Notes: a model not told the origin generated them from the letters alone. Counted from the stretch's first letter, positions 37,458 to 50,190 are shown. The stretch: DNA of 64,000 nucleotides from Vitellaria paradoxa (GCA_019916065.1 CM034237.1:23643752-23707751); one strand, 5' to 3'. Numbers and translations: made by a program.

Positions 37458-38884
37458 TCGCGGCACAAAATAATCTCCTCTCTATCGAAGATTCTGTCTT
37501 TCTTTTATCTTTTTCCATCTCTGATTCGGATCAGGTACTCTATAAATTTGCTTGTATATTTTTTGTTTTTGTAATTTGGATTTTTCTGCTTTGATCTGAT
37601 CGTTCTCTCAAGTAACTGGTATTTCCAGAAACCTTTCTAATCTCTCGCTTGATTGAATTATTGTGTGTTACTGCGCATGATTGTTGTTTTTCAATTTATC
37701 TTGATTTTTCTGCTTTGATCTGATCATTCACTCGAATTACTGGTATTTCAAGAAATCGTTATATTCTCTCTCTTGATTGAATTGTTGTGGGTTACTGCGA
37801 TAATTGTAGCTATCCATTTTTGATTAGGCTAAAATATGGTGAAATTTTGTGGGTTTCGTATTATATATGAGATTGTTCTAATTTCTTTTGGGTATTGAAT
37901 CTTAAAGGGTTTTTTTCTTGGTTTCCCTGTGATTTTTCTAATTCATGTTTTATTAGTCTAAAAAAAATTCTGAATTTTAGTGGGTTTGGTATTATGTGTA
38001 ATGTTCTAAGTTTTCTCTATTATTGAGTTGTGGATTACCGCACATGTCGGGGGTGTGATTTTCATAATTTGGCTAAAGCGGTTGTTAATTTTTGTCGGAT
38101 TGGTATGATTTTGTTTCTGTTTTTGTTATATTTTTTTCCTTGGTGACCTTTTGATGTACATGGTTCTTGTGGGTGAAAGTTAATAACCAATCAAAAGAAA
38201 GGAAGGGGATGAAAGTTAATGATTTTCAGTGTGTTTGTTTGACAATTGATAAAAAAGTCTGCTCTTGGGTTGGGTGAATCATTGGTCGTGTTTTGATTTC
38301 GCTGTAATGTATCGTATGCAATGTTGTTATTTTCTGTCCAGGCCCATCTCTTTTTATCTGGTTTACCAGTTAGGATCACCAATAACCTCATTTACAATTT
38401 TATCTACTTTTATTATTTTTGATTGGTATACCAAGTACTACTCTTCTTTGGTGCACACTGCTTTTATCAGTTGCTTGTTTCAATAGAGCATTTATCTAAG
38501 ATTTTAAGCTTTTAATAGTTAAGAGATTTGCAGTTTGGTAATGAAATGCACTTTGATTGGTGATTACTGTAGGGTAGACATGTGCGAGGTTGGCATAAAC
38601 CTTTGTTTTCACTTGAAAAAAAAAATGAGTTGAAACAAATTGAAAAGGCATAGAAATTGGTACTGTTTATGGCAGCCCGGGGTACTGTTTGAATTTGCTG
38701 GATGCATATCAAAATCTAAGGAATGAGAATGCATATATTGAAATCCTTAAACATGAATTCAATTTTTTGGAGGCTACGGAGTTGTAAACAGATTTAGTTG
38801 TTACCTATTATAATTAGCAGACAGCCTAATGTAATACATGTGTAGTTTTCTTGCATGTGTTGGAGACAACAATTGGGAGGGTAA

Positions 38885-38893
<9 letters not shown>

Positions 38894-38948
<55 letters not shown>
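38894..38948. repeat. (TA)12(GA)15 compound microsatellite
   Basis: TA repeats 38894-38917 pass directly into GA repeats 38918-38948, inside the probable eIF1 leader intron. Confidence 0.97.
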
Positions 38949-38951
<3 letters not shown>

Positions 38952-40336
38952 ACAGATGTGTGAGACTTGCAGAGGGATCAATGATAATCAAAATTTGCAA
39001 TTGTAGTTGCATAGTGGGACTTCCACAGACTGGTGCCTACCAGATCCCACAGTTTTGGGCTAGAACATTTTCCAAAGGAACTAAAGCCAATCCAAGTTGA
39101 TCTTTTAAAAAATCCATTAATGTTAATGGGTGGAAATTTGAACTTTGATTCATATATATAACTTTGTTATAAAAACAGAAATACTGAATTCAGTTCCTGG
39201 CTTTCAAATCTTCCTGGTGTAAAGAACAGTTGGAGGATTAGTCTTGGAAGAGAAAGCATTCAGTTCTTCTAGTTTAATTTAAGAAAAATATGCAAGAAAT
39301 CTCAATATTTGTTAGAGCATCATGAATATTTAAGATTTTAGAGAAAGAAATTGCTAACAAATTCATTTTTTAGTTGTTTTTTAAATTTATTCCAGTTGGT
39401 CCCAAATATTTTGACTGAGCACTGTGGAGTTGGGGGTCTAATTCTTATGCTAGCTGATTATAAATATTATGTCACATTGCAATCTAATTTATGATTTTAT
39501 AAAGCCTTTTGCATCAATGTCCGTGATATTTCTATACTCAATTGTGTATTTTACCCCATGTTTGCCCTTTGAATATGCAATTTAATTGTACCTAGAGTAG
39601 CAGAGGGAGCCAGGTAAAATTTTCTATCACAAATATTCATAAGCCTATGGAATTCAAAGCAATTTTCAAAATTAAGACCCACGCTAGCCACCTTGGTCTG
39701 CCAGTTTATATAGTTTGCATAACAAGATGAACTTTGTATCATAGCCTGCCTTATATTTACTCAAATGTAAGTCATACAAATGAGTGTGGATAGTGATCCT
39801 ACGTTTGGCATCATGTACAACATAATATTACGCTTGCACTACAGTGAATTTGGAAAGGATTACCAACTATCCTTCGAACATAAATTTGTCAACGTAAATC
39901 TGATTGTATCATGTGGGATTTAAAACTTGATATATGATTTTACAGTTTCTACTAGAGCATCCATAATTGAATGTTCTCTGATTCTCATGTTCTTTAATCA
40001 AATACACTAGGAGAAAGGTACACGCTGTGTGTGAAAAACTGCAATTTTATAATTTTTTTTTTCTCTTTCTCTAATTTTTATTTATTTTTTTCTAGAAAAA
40101 TGATATGAGAATTGATAAGATGGATAATTATTTTCTTGAATTTGAAAAATCAATGAGAAGAAATAGAGAGGTGGGAGTAATATTTTTCTTGAATTTGAAA
40201 ATTTAAAGTAGTAGGAGCCAGGAAGTTGCAAATGATTAATAAATTAGACAGTTAAAAGGGTATTTTTTTTTGGTAGGTAAAAAAAAAAAAAAATGTGATG
40301 GGGCTTCAACAAAAGAGAGACACTAATTGGTGTTCT

Positions 40337-40391
40337 CACTTTATATATTACTATAGACAATAGAACACTTTATATATTACTATAGACAATA
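40337..40391. repeat. 29 bp tandem duplication in the eIF1 leader intron
   Basis: CACTTTATATATTACTATAG starts at 40337 and again at 40366, followed both times by ACAATA. Confidence 0.9.
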
Positions 40392-40589
40392 ATCTTATGT
40401 GATCCCAGTAGTTCGCTTATTTATGGCTAAGTCAGTTATACTTCATGTATGTAGATTTGTTTTTTTAATCGTTCTCATCAATAAGATGTTGATGGTATCT
40501 TTTAACTTGTTTCAGTGGTTGCATTTGTACTTAAAAGCAAAGGAATTTTGTCTGTCACTGTGGTCCTTGCAATCTAGCAACCAAGTTTC

Positions 40590-41552
40590 ATGTCTGAACT
40601 CGACATCCAGATCCCAACCACCTTTGGTATGTTTGTTTTGTTTGGTTTTCCATTTAATGCTGGTGTCTTGCCCTGTATATATTGTCTATGGGACAGAAGT
40701 AGTCCTTGTGTTTAATCCCTCACATTGGTAGTTCTCTGTACGATAGCTGTTGGGGCCATATATTTTGCCATCTAATCCATAATAATAAAATAAAAAATTC
40801 AAAAGAAAAAACAATTTTTGTATTTACCTTGTACAGACAGAAATATTCTTTTGTTAATAGGATGATTAGTTGGTGGCTTAACCCTAAGGATTGAACAAAA
40901 ATATAAAATACTGTGAAATGAATGATCATGTGCCCATTTGCTGGAAGCTAAGTCAGCATATTGTTGGTGAGTAATCTGATCAAAATTAAACTGATGCATA
41001 TTTTTCCATTGTTATGTGCAGATCCATTCGCTGATGCAAATGCGGAGGACTCGGGTGCTGGGTCAAAAGAATATCTGCATATCCGTATACAGCAGCGTAA
41101 TGGTAGGAAAAGCCTGACTACTGTCCAGGGGTTGAAGAAGGAATTCAGCTACAACAAAATACTCAAGGACCTTAAGAAGGAGTTTTGCTGCAATGGTACT
41201 GTTGTCCAAGACCCAGAGCTGGGCCAGGTGAGCCTTCACTGTGCTAAATACTACAATATACAACCTCCTTTCTCTTGCTGTTAATTATGTATTAATATGT
41301 CTATCATCACCACAATAATGTAATAAACATAGGTTATCCAACTTCAAGGTGATCAGCGGAAGAATGTCTCAACCTTTCTTGTTCAGGTAATTCTTATAGA
41401 AGCACGTTAATTGTACAAATCATACCTTAGTTTCAGGGTTTTTATTTATTTATTTTTTTGTTTATTTTTTTTTTTAAATCTGTTTGCACTGCCGTTTTGT
41501 TTAACAGGCTGGCATTGTGAAGAAGGAACATATCAAAATCCATGGTTTTTAA
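40590..41552 (+). CDS. SUI1: Translation initiation factor eIF1 (SUI1), four coding exons
   Basis: Exons 40590-40626, 41022-41227, 41333-41386 and 41508-41552 join to 342 bases, 113 residues, the usual plant length. All introns are GT-AG (GTATGT, GTGAGC, GTAATT donors). The protein opens MSELDIQIPTTF, then DPFADANAEDSGAGSKEY, and the SUI1 domain (about residues 29-110) with HIRIQQRNGRKSLTTVQGL and LKKEFCCNGTVVQDPELGQ, ending EHIKIHGF. eIF1 binds the 40S subunit near the P site, promotes scanning and blocks initiation at poor start codons. The first exon codes for only 12 residues plus one base, so ordinary frame finding misses it. Site II promoter motifs and a long leader intron suggest strong expression. 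No damage is seen. Confidence 0.97.
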
Positions 41553-42329
41553 AATAGTAGTAGCAGCAGCGGATTGAACCTCTGTGACATCAGCTGCTGC
41601 TGTATCCAAGTATAGGGCCTTCTAAGTATATCCCTGCTCAAGTATATTCAGATTCTGTGTTCAGCCGGTGCTCTTAAATCTGGACTAAACATTCTGTCGT
41701 TTTGTTTCTAACTGTTTATATAAACCCGTATATTATCTGGTGGTCAGAAGGTGGAAGGCTTCATTCTCTGTAACCTGTGATGGTTGTGGATTGTTGTTAT
41801 GCTTGCCTCCATCTTTATATGGAACTATATTACTATCTAGAATTTGGAAGGAGTGAGTTTCAATGTTTTTATTTGAAGTTTGTTTGTTTTGGGTTATAAT
41901 TATTTTCTTTTTTCACCGTGGGGAACTCTAAGCAAAATGTGCAGTTTTCCCAAAGAAAAGTATGAATTTTCAGTAGTTCATTAGCTTGATGACATATGAG
42001 TAACGTTTAGATAATGCCTACGACTCCACATGGCGTGGATGCTTGATGGCATATTTTGTTGTGCACATCGTGTATCGACTTGCTTGAATTATCTCCGGTG
42101 TGTGGCTCTTTTGTTAGAGCTAGAAGATTTTTTTTATGGGGGGCTTGAATTTCATCAGCCTTGGAACTTGGGGCAAAACGGGATGAAAAATGGGAGACTG
42201 ACACCGCTATTGTTGTCACTTTCTTGACATCATGTTTTTGAATTCGACAATTTTGCTATATATATCTATTTTTAATTAAAAGAATATGTAAATGTATGAG
42301 GACAATTGGATTTTAATTCATTGGTTGAT
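41553..42329. other. eIF1 3' region and spacer
   Basis: The first 300 bp is U-rich and likely contains the 3' untranslated region; no canonical AATAAA is evident. The rest holds no recognisable gene. Confidence 0.5.
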
Positions 42330-43115
42330 AAGCAGCTGTATCCGTATCAAGCCTACCATCTCTTCTCACGAAAGTGTTTCCAGCCCGTCTCCAAAAGTTT
42401 TGCAATATCTGTGGCCCTTCACGGCTTGAAGCGTAAGGGCTCTCGGAATTCCCTTTCAAACGTTCTCGAGTCACCCTAAGGTAACGGCTAACAGAACTTG
42501 GCCACTGAAGAAGGCGAAGGCTGGGCGAGAGACTAGGCCAACTTACTGCTTACTGCCTTGCCATGGTTGAAGCTTTAGAAAGAAGTTGCAAATTCCATCT
42601 TCTGGGATTTTGCAAGATGCCTTATGGGCACACTTGGAAGGAGCTGGCCCAAGAGATTCACGGGGGCTCTGACGGCAAGGAATTCCTTCTTACCAGCAGA
42701 TATCTTGGAGAAGGAAACAAACAGTGAATAGGTCTTGAGGGTCCTTCCCTTTGTCATTGGTCTTCTTAGCCCATCCGCTCCTGGCTCAATGCAAAAGGAA
42801 CTCTCTTCTCTGGGCTATTGGATCGCCCTGGCAGGGTTGCTCTGAATCAGAGGGCCCTGAGAAGCGCCTGGGGAGGAACAGAGAGCTGATATTAATCTTG
42901 ATGTTAGCTCTTTGAATCCAAATGGAATTAGGGATATAAACGAATAGGATATCTGCCTGATTAATAAATTTCATTACTGAACGCGACTACATGATAGTAC
43001 CATGTTAAAACGAAGTATGGAAGGGTGAGACAATCCTCTCATAAAGCAAACCCCATTCAACCTTGTGCAATCCCAACCGTTGAGGTGGGTGGACTTCGCG
43101 AATCCAAGTTCAAGC
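42330..43115. other. Possible mitochondrial DNA insertion (NUMT)
   Basis: About 0.8 kb that is clearly GC-richer (near half G+C by eye) than the very AT-rich spacer on both sides, with sharp edges near 42330 and 43115. Words such as GAAGGCGAAGGCTGGGCGAGA and GGACTTCGCGAATCCAAG have the unbiased composition and stop-rich, non-coding look of plant mitochondrial intergenic DNA. No organelle gene is recognised. It could also be an unrelated old repeat. Confidence 0.4.
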
Positions 43116-43296
43116 TAACATTATTATTTTAGAATTAATTATTCATCTGGGCAGAAAGGTTTTATAATGGCTTGAAAAAGCCATTTTGCTCCATTCCCCT
43201 TTCTACGTGGGCATAGCACAGGTGAAATGTTCGAGTTTGAAATTATGCATGTGCCTAAGAAGAGAAACACATCGAATCAGAAAATTACAGTAACTG

Positions 43297-44936
43297 TGTC
43301 ACGTCTCTAAGTTTGTAGTGTGGAATGGACATTATGCGAATATGGGGATTAGATTAAATAAAATAAACACTTAAACTAAGTTAAGTAAAATCAACATTTA
43401 ATCAGATCATCTATACTCATTTCTGATTTTTATATGAAATAAAATTAAATAACATTATAAATAATTAAATTTCACATACCGGTGATGAATTTCAAAAATC
43501 TACACGATCATAATATAAATAAAAAAATATAATACAAATCTCAGAATATAATAATCAGTTGCGACCCACATGTTGGGGTCACATAAATAAAAATACAAAT
43601 ATCCAAATAAGAAAATTAAAAGTCTAAGTTTGAGCTATTAATCTTAACTAAACTCTAGCTGATTGTTTTTAACTCTCGAGGGGTCACTAGTGTAAATAAA
43701 TTCATGTGTACATTAGTATATATAAATTCAAAACAATCTCAATAAAATAGAATTTACTTAATGTGAGTGCAATGACTAATGCAATTCTATATTTTCTTTA
43801 CCTCAAACCTTGTCCACGGACGCCTGACACTTGGCAAACCACACGAGCTCACCAACCATATTGTTTCACGCTCATGACAAATACATATAACTAGTAGGAA
43901 ACCAGTTACACACCTACTATTATAAAACTTAAAAGAATCGTGATACACCCCTTGAGACCTTTGCTAAGGAATCATGTGAGGATGCGCCCCCAACCCATGC
44001 AGACGATATCCTCAGTCATGTATAATTATCAAATAATAATAATTCTCAACGTAAATAAAGCATGTTATTGTCAAACATTTATTATTCAATTTTCCATAAT
44101 TCCATAAGCATTGGTATTTTGGAGTAAAATCATATCAATATCATATAGTAGGGGCAAAGGCTCCTAAGAAAAGTGGTATACCATTTTAAAAATTAATATC
44201 TAAAACCTACCCAGTCTCTTAGTGTCCGAACACCGCTCAAATGTTAGTAGATGTCTAAACGCTGTTCAAATGACAATAAGTATTCGAATGGTGTTAGCGT
44301 CTAAATCTAGTCTGAATGAGATTAGACGTTCGAATGCCATCAAGTGTCTGAACAAGCGTTCAAATGGTGTTAGCGTTTGAATTCAATCCGAATAAGATCG
44401 GGTGTTCCAATGTTATTTAATCCGAACAAAAATAGACCAACTAGTTTTTACTGAACCCCAAATCCAAAACCCCTAAATCACCCATCAGGTTACCAAATTA
44501 GCAATACAACATATCTTATACATAATTACCTCAATATGGGTACTGATTGTCAATGCGCACTCCCTTTAAAATTTCGTTGTAGGTCTAGTTATTAGCAGAC
44601 TAGTAGAAACTATAGCCATGAGGCTTAGTTTTATTTAAATATTTCTTTTATTACGTATATTTTAACCTCTGAGTTTAAGTATATTTTATATATTATTTTG
44701 ACGCATGAGATGTGAGATGGTTGCTTACATTATATTTTTGGGGTCTATATATTTATATTGGAACATTGTTGTCCAATACATGAATGAGGCTTTACTGTAT
44801 TATTTTGGACAAATTATAATCTTTTGCTCCGGTTGAAGTTTGTGTATGACCTTGATTAAGAAAAATTATACGAGTATATGTATGATTGTACGTACTATAT
44901 CTCACGACCCCAAAGTATAGGATTCTAAGCGTGACA
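43297..44936. mobile_element. Probable solo LTR, about 1.64 kb
   Basis: It starts TGTCACGTCTCTAAG and ends GATTCTAAGCGTGACA, so the ends form the inverted TGTCACG...CGTGACA typical of gypsy LTRs. No coding domain or second copy is in the window. The flanking five bases (AACTG and AAGAC) do not form a clear duplication, so either the borders are slightly off or the flanks were rearranged. 44190-44410 has degenerate GTTCGAATGG-type repeats. Confidence 0.6.
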
Positions 44937-47900
44937 AAGACTACTAGGGAAAATCATCATGGCTGAGAGAGAAGTTTAAAGGTGACCATTTACCCATGAT
45001 TGCTGCACAAGGATGAGGCAAGCTGATATGAAATATATATAAATACGGAGTGTTAATACAATTAAGGTGGCTTTTTGAATTTTGAAAATGTTAAAAAAAT
45101 AAAATAATTAAAGTTAATATAAAAGTGATACGTGATAAATTTTAAGTAAATTTTAATTAAGGAAAGTAAAAAATTTTTTAAATTTATCAAAAAAATTTGA
45201 ACTCCAAACCGAGTTCAGGAAAGCTTTTATTAATAACAATTCATCTTGGCAATTATTGCACAACAAACTTGGAGGAACACACTTCCAATACCCAACATGG
45301 AGCACAATCCACTTCTATAAAAGGGACCATATTACAACAAGACAGATAGGCAGCGATGATTTTGAAAGAATAATATTAAACATCATTTTCAAAAAAAGTA
45401 AATTTAGGTAAAGTGAGAAGTAAAAGACTTAACTTTTTTATAATTAGTAGTAGCTCCTTATTAGAAAATTATTTTTTTTAAAAAAAAGTTAATTTTTTTA
45501 GCAACTAACATTTTAATTTTTTGTTAATTTAATATTTTTGTCCATTATAATTTAAAAAATTAAAGGTAGGAAGATAAATTTAGTCAGGATATTAGCATTC
45601 ATTCAAAAAGTTTTCCCACTCCTTATAATTTTCTCTATAAAATTACAAAAATAAGCTTATAAAAGAGAATTAATACAAAGATACCATAATTATTCTCTGT
45701 TTTCATTTATTATTATAAAACTATACTCTACTCTTTATTTTCTTTTTATAACTACATCTCTCATAGTTTCAAGTATATTCTCACCAGTATATATATCTCT
45801 TTGATTCATTAAATCTTAAATGAAGTATCATAGAAGAGGATTTTGCTGAAGCAGAGCTTTCAATGTAATTTTTATTTTTTTTTTTCGTACAAGTAATATG
45901 GAGCAAATTTCATATTATTATGAATCATCAAATCGCTCAAATGGCAGAGCAATTATTAACTTTTTCTAATTTTCTACTTTTATGTGATTAATTCCTTGCT
46001 GAAGCAATAAGAAACAAATTGCACGTAATTTTTTTTGTTGGTGTATATGCTATTACATTATTAGGATTTTTTTTTCTTATTAAGCTTTTTTCTTTTTTTA
46101 TAATTCCTATTTGTAGTTTTTTTTTTTTTTTTTTGGCTTGGTAATTTATATAGGTTTTTTTGTTAAAACTGTTAAATTGTTTTCAACAGTGTAAATATTT
46201 TTTTAATGATGGCTGATTTTGGAGATGATTGTTAAGATTTAAATTTAAATTTGATTTACTCTTTATTTATTTTTGTTAGTATATGAATTGATCAACAATT
46301 ATAATGCCTTACTTTGTATCAATTACAAACCAATAATTGTTTATTTTCTTCTTTGATTTTTGATAAAATAAACTTAAAAGATATATTTACAAAACTAATT
46401 AAAAAAACTATTAAAAAAGTTTTCTCACACAAATTCATGTAATTATAATCAACAGTAAATTTTTAAATTAACGTACAAATTAATAAAAAGAGGTGGATAT
46501 TATATAAAAGTAAAAAATAGAGAATGTTAATTTTACAATAATAAATAGAAAAGAGGTAATTATGATATTTAATGTGTTTTATATTAATTAACCTTTATTA
46601 CAAGATTAGTTTTATAATTTTATAAGAGCAAAAAAAGATAAGATGTGGAGAAACTTTTAGAGGAATGTCAATACTCCCATTCTTAGTTATTCAAAAAATA
46701 ATAAAAAACCTGAGTAGCTAAAAGTCCTAAAATAATAAAAAACCTGAGTAACTAAAAGTCCTAAACAAGGGCATTTAGTATTTCTTTCCAAATCGCGTTT
46801 TTTGGATATGAACAGTATCAAAACCGTTAAAACGGTTTCTCAAATCTGTTCTAACGGATTCAAAAAAAATGCTTCTTCTCTCTCTGGACAATTCTAAAAC
46901 CGTTATAACGGCCTTCCAAATCCGTTCTAACGAATTCTATACCGGTAAACCGTTAGAACGATTTTTCCAAATCTGTTCTAACGGATTTAAAAAAATAGAG
47001 ATAAATTAGCGACAATGGTACTCATCTGAAAGCTTTCGATGCAAAGAATATGCTTATGAAAAAAAAAATTCCCACACGATTAATTTCGTTATGAATTTTG
47101 TATTTTTTTAGTGAAATATTGAAATTTTTTGAAATTAGTAAAGGCGGAAAAAATAAAAATACAATAGAGAATTTTAATGAATTATAGAAGTTGTTGGAGT
47201 TTTTTTTTTTTTTGATAATTAAAGTTATTGGAGTTTTTTTTTTTTTTTATAGCACTCCAAACGGTGCCTTAGTCATTAAATGGGCTGTGACTAACGAAAG
47301 GCCACCATGTGCTCCCCTTTACTTCTCTCGTAGGTCTCGTCCACCATTCGTCTGATTTGATCAAATATCTCGCCATCCAACCAACTACTTGTAGGTTCAA
47401 TCATCTGAATGGCCTCACTCGATCAATCTTGACATCATTTATTACTCTACACGCATGCAGAAATTTATTGTCTTTTAATGGTTCGATTTTTTTTTTATTC
47501 GTTTAATGTCCCGATGCGCCCAAAAAAAAAAAACATTTATAGAATTTTGGATACCCAATCACAGTCTCCCAAAATATAATTTTATGGTGCACAAAAGTGA
47601 TTTTTGGAGAGGGTGGTGAACTTGAAAAAGACACTGATTACAATTTTTTTTTTTTTTGGTGTTTATATTTAGGGTTCGGGAGTTTATTGTAATTTAACAA
47701 ATATTATTTTAGAATAAAATATATTAAATTAATCGGATTATAATCAAGTACCTTATAATAAGTACTGACTATCATATTAGGATAAACAAACATTGGATAT
47801 CAAATACTAAGTACTCCTAATGACTAACTCCAAACCAACATGACTATCGTATTAGGATAAATAAATATTGAGTATCAGATATTGAGTACCTCTAATGACT

Positions 47901-48119
47901 AATCCCAAACCAGCATGAGTATTTAATTTTAATTTTAAATTCATCTCAACCTTATTAAGGCTGAGTTTAGATAACAAAAAAGTTAATTTTTTGTGTTTAT
48001 GAAGAAAAAAAATCTAATTTTTTAGTAGTTGACTTTTTAACTTTTTATTAATTTGATATTTTTACCTTTCATAGTTTAAATAAGTTAAAATTGTAAGAGG
48101 GTAAATATAATCATTTTAA
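44937..48119. other. AT-rich spacer with decayed MITEs
   Basis: No gene. 45076-45215 resembles the repeat at 37098 (ends in TTTGAACTCCAAACCGAG). 46697-46764 is a 34 bp tandem duplication (AATAATAAAAAACCTGAG). Long T-runs at 46110-46135 and 47200-47250. The 46774-47268 block is annotated separately. 47280-47510 is slightly less AT-rich with no convincing frame. Confidence 0.55.
46774..47268. mobile_element. Left-truncated MITE with AACGG arrays
   Basis: The right end CACTCCAAACGGTGCC is followed by TTA, as in the MITE family here. The left end lacks its inverted repeat. The interior aligns with 60930-61300: a TTTTTTGGAKATGAA block, then several CCGTT/AACGG words (AACCGTTAAAACGGTTT, TCTAACGGATT and others), then a region ending in GAATTTTGTATTTTTTTAGTG. 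Confidence 0.6.
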
Positions 48120-48447
48120 AAAGAGTTTTTTATGAAAATATCCCTCAAATTATTTCTTTTTTTTTTTCTATTTCGTCCTTATATTATCAAATGCACATAT
48201 TACATTCTTGAAGTATCCAATTCCGTTCTATTTGGTCCGAATACTAATTCCATCCATTAAAGTTAATTGAAAATAAAACATTAAAAATAAAGATTGTCAA
48301 AGATAAATGAACAAAAAAAAAAAAAAAACATAAATGTTACAAGTAAGACTTAAATTTAACAAGAGTTTTTTTATTGAAATATCTATCAAACTATTCCTCT
48401 TTTTCTTTTTTTTATTTCATCATTAAACTATCAAACACATTTGTTAC

Positions 48448-48632
48448 TGTTAGAATCCTTAGAATATTCTGGATAGCTATGATTGATTATATTTCCTAAA
48501 TTTCGTCTCATAAATTTGGTATTTTCCTAATCCTAGTATTTCCTAATTGGTTGTAATCTACAAGTATAAATACAATACAAAGGGAGATGAGAATTTAACT
48601 CACTCTCAATTATTTTTTTATTCTTCTCAACA
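48448..48632 (+). repeat. 5' LTR of the 48448 copia element
   Basis: 185 bp, TGTTAGAATCC to CTTCTCAACA. It contains a TATA-like GTATAAATAC at about 48564 that could start the genomic transcript. Paired with 53505-53689. Confidence 0.97.
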
Positions 48633-48645
48633 TGGTATCAGAGTG
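48633..48645 (+). other. Primer-binding site of the 48448 copia element
   Basis: TGGTATCAGAGTG directly abuts the 5' LTR and is an 11-base exact match to the initiator tRNA-Met complement. Confidence 0.93.
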
Positions 48646-49268
48646 CTCTTCCAATTCCCTTTAAAAAAAAAAACCTAGGTGTCACTGTTCATCGCTGCTG
48701 GCAATCTCTTCGGCAACTGTCAGTTGTCGACGATAACACTACAGGATTCCTCTTTGTTTGGCGAGTCTCATCGGCAAAGTTTCGTAAGCCAACGTTGGGC
48801 AACGCTTCTCTACGCAGTGATCGAAGCTCCGCGAGTACTGGTTGTCGATTATTGATCTCAGGCAACGAATCCTTACTGATGCTCGTGATTCTCATTGCCC
48901 TCAGATGAATCAGTCGCTCACTGCTCTCGTTCGTCGTTGGCTGCTTTCAATCGTCACCCAGATGACCTGACTTCGTTTAGGTTATTGTTTCATCAGTCGC
49001 CGGTCCTCGTTCCTCATCAGTCACCGTCGCTGATCTCTTGCTCGTCAATCGCTGGCCCTTATTCCTCCTCAATCGACTGTAGTTGCTAGTTCTCCTTAGG
49101 GTTTGTCTAACGAGATTGGTTACTGTTCGTTGGCCTCTTGTCATTGCTAGTACGTTGGCCTTCTGGTTACTGTTCATTGTATAGCCTGTTGGATCTTTCT
49201 GTCTCGATTCACTACTAGGATTAATTTTATAATATCCTTGAGGGCTGTTTGGTTTCAATCTATTAGAG
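48646..49268 (+). other. Untranslated leader of the 48448 copia element
   Basis: About 620 bp between primer site and gag ATG, richer in GC and CpG than the surroundings, with repeated CGTCG, TCGTTCGTCGTTGG and CAGTCGC words. No frame in it resembles a known protein; it probably carries packaging signals. Confidence 0.6.
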
Positions 49269-50190
49269 ATGGCTTCTAATGAAATTAAGAATGCTAACTC
49301 TGAATCTCCTTCTATCGAGCATGTCATCCTAATCGATAGTCTTCCAAAATCCATCTCTTGTGAAAAGTTGAATAGTACGAATTATTTGACATGGTCACAT
49401 GCTGTTCGGGTTTTCTTGATTGGACGCCAATTGGAAAATCATATTATAGATCCTCCTCCTGATTCCAAGTCTCCTTCATATGCACAATAGAGGGCTACAG
49501 ATGCTGTTGTTATGAGTTGGATATGGCATAACCTGGAAACTCCAGTGTTTCATACTGTTGCTCTGTGTGGATCTTCTAAAGCAATATGGGACTCATTAGC
49601 AGACTGTTTTTCTCAAAAGAGTAATATTTCGGAGATCTTTGATGCGTATGAGAAGCTTTTCTTCTTTCGCCAAGGTGCTCAATCATTGTTTAACTATTAC
49701 AGTAATCTCAAAGCATTAGGTGATCGACTTCTACAATTTCGTCCCTTTCCAGAGACAAAGGCTGAGATGATACGACAATGGGATGAGCTCATGACTATTT
49801 TACTTCTTGCTGGTCTTAATGATAATCTTCACAGTTATCAGGATCAGCTTCTGGCAGAGGAGACTATACCCACCACGGCCAATGCTTATTCTCGTCTCCA
49901 GCGTTCTTCTTTGGGTCAGCACTCTCATATAGCTTCATCAGCGAGTGGGTCTGATTCTGCTGCTCTTGTTGGTGGTTCTAGAGGCCGTGGTTCTCGTGGT
50001 GGGTCTCATGGTTCTCGTGGTAGTTTTCGTGGTGTTAGTCATGGTTCTGGATGAGACACCAAGAAATGCAACCATTGTGGGGGCACTAATCACACCGAGC
50101 CGTGCTGTTGGAAGAAGTATGGGCGTCATGAGCAAGCCCATCATGTCACTACTAAGTCCACTGGCACTGACTCTTCTACACAGAATACTT
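49269..50190 (+). pseudogene. gag: copia gag with UBN2-like core and zinc knuckle
   Basis: The ATG at 49269 opens MASNEIKNANSESPS and LNSTNYLTWSHAVRVFLIGRQ, the usual copia Gag start. A TAG at 49488 replaces a probable tryptophan. The second open segment 49512-50054 includes FDAYEKLFFFRQGAQSLFNYYSNLKALGDRL, then a Gly-Arg-Ser-rich stretch (GGSRGRGSRGGSHGSRGSF). A TGA at 50052 replaces a probable arginine (CGA), and the same frame continues into a knuckle-like CNHCGGTNHTEPCC. The glycine-arginine part probably binds RNA. Confidence 0.88.

Larger units (their letters stand above)
37480..40589 (+). other. eIF1 leader: untranslated exon and about 3.0 kb leader intron
   Basis: A pyrimidine-rich untranslated exon ends at GATCAG (37534) with GTACTC as donor. 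The best acceptor near the coding start is CAATCTAG at 40577, leaving 12 bases before the ATG, which gives an intron of about 3.04 kb. An alternative acceptor is the TTTCAG at about 40513. The intron holds a (TA)12(GA)15 microsatellite, a 29 bp duplication at 40337-40391 and no protein-like frame. The intron is inferred, not proven by splice evidence. Confidence 0.6.

Noticed and set aside
40399..40731. 110-codon frame over the eIF1 first coding exon
   Set aside because: It uses a different start and reads through the GTATGT donor; only 37 bases from 40590 are coding in the eIF1 frame.
48977..49354. 125-codon minus frame over the copia leader
   Set aside because: No homology; it opposes the untranslated leader and gag start.
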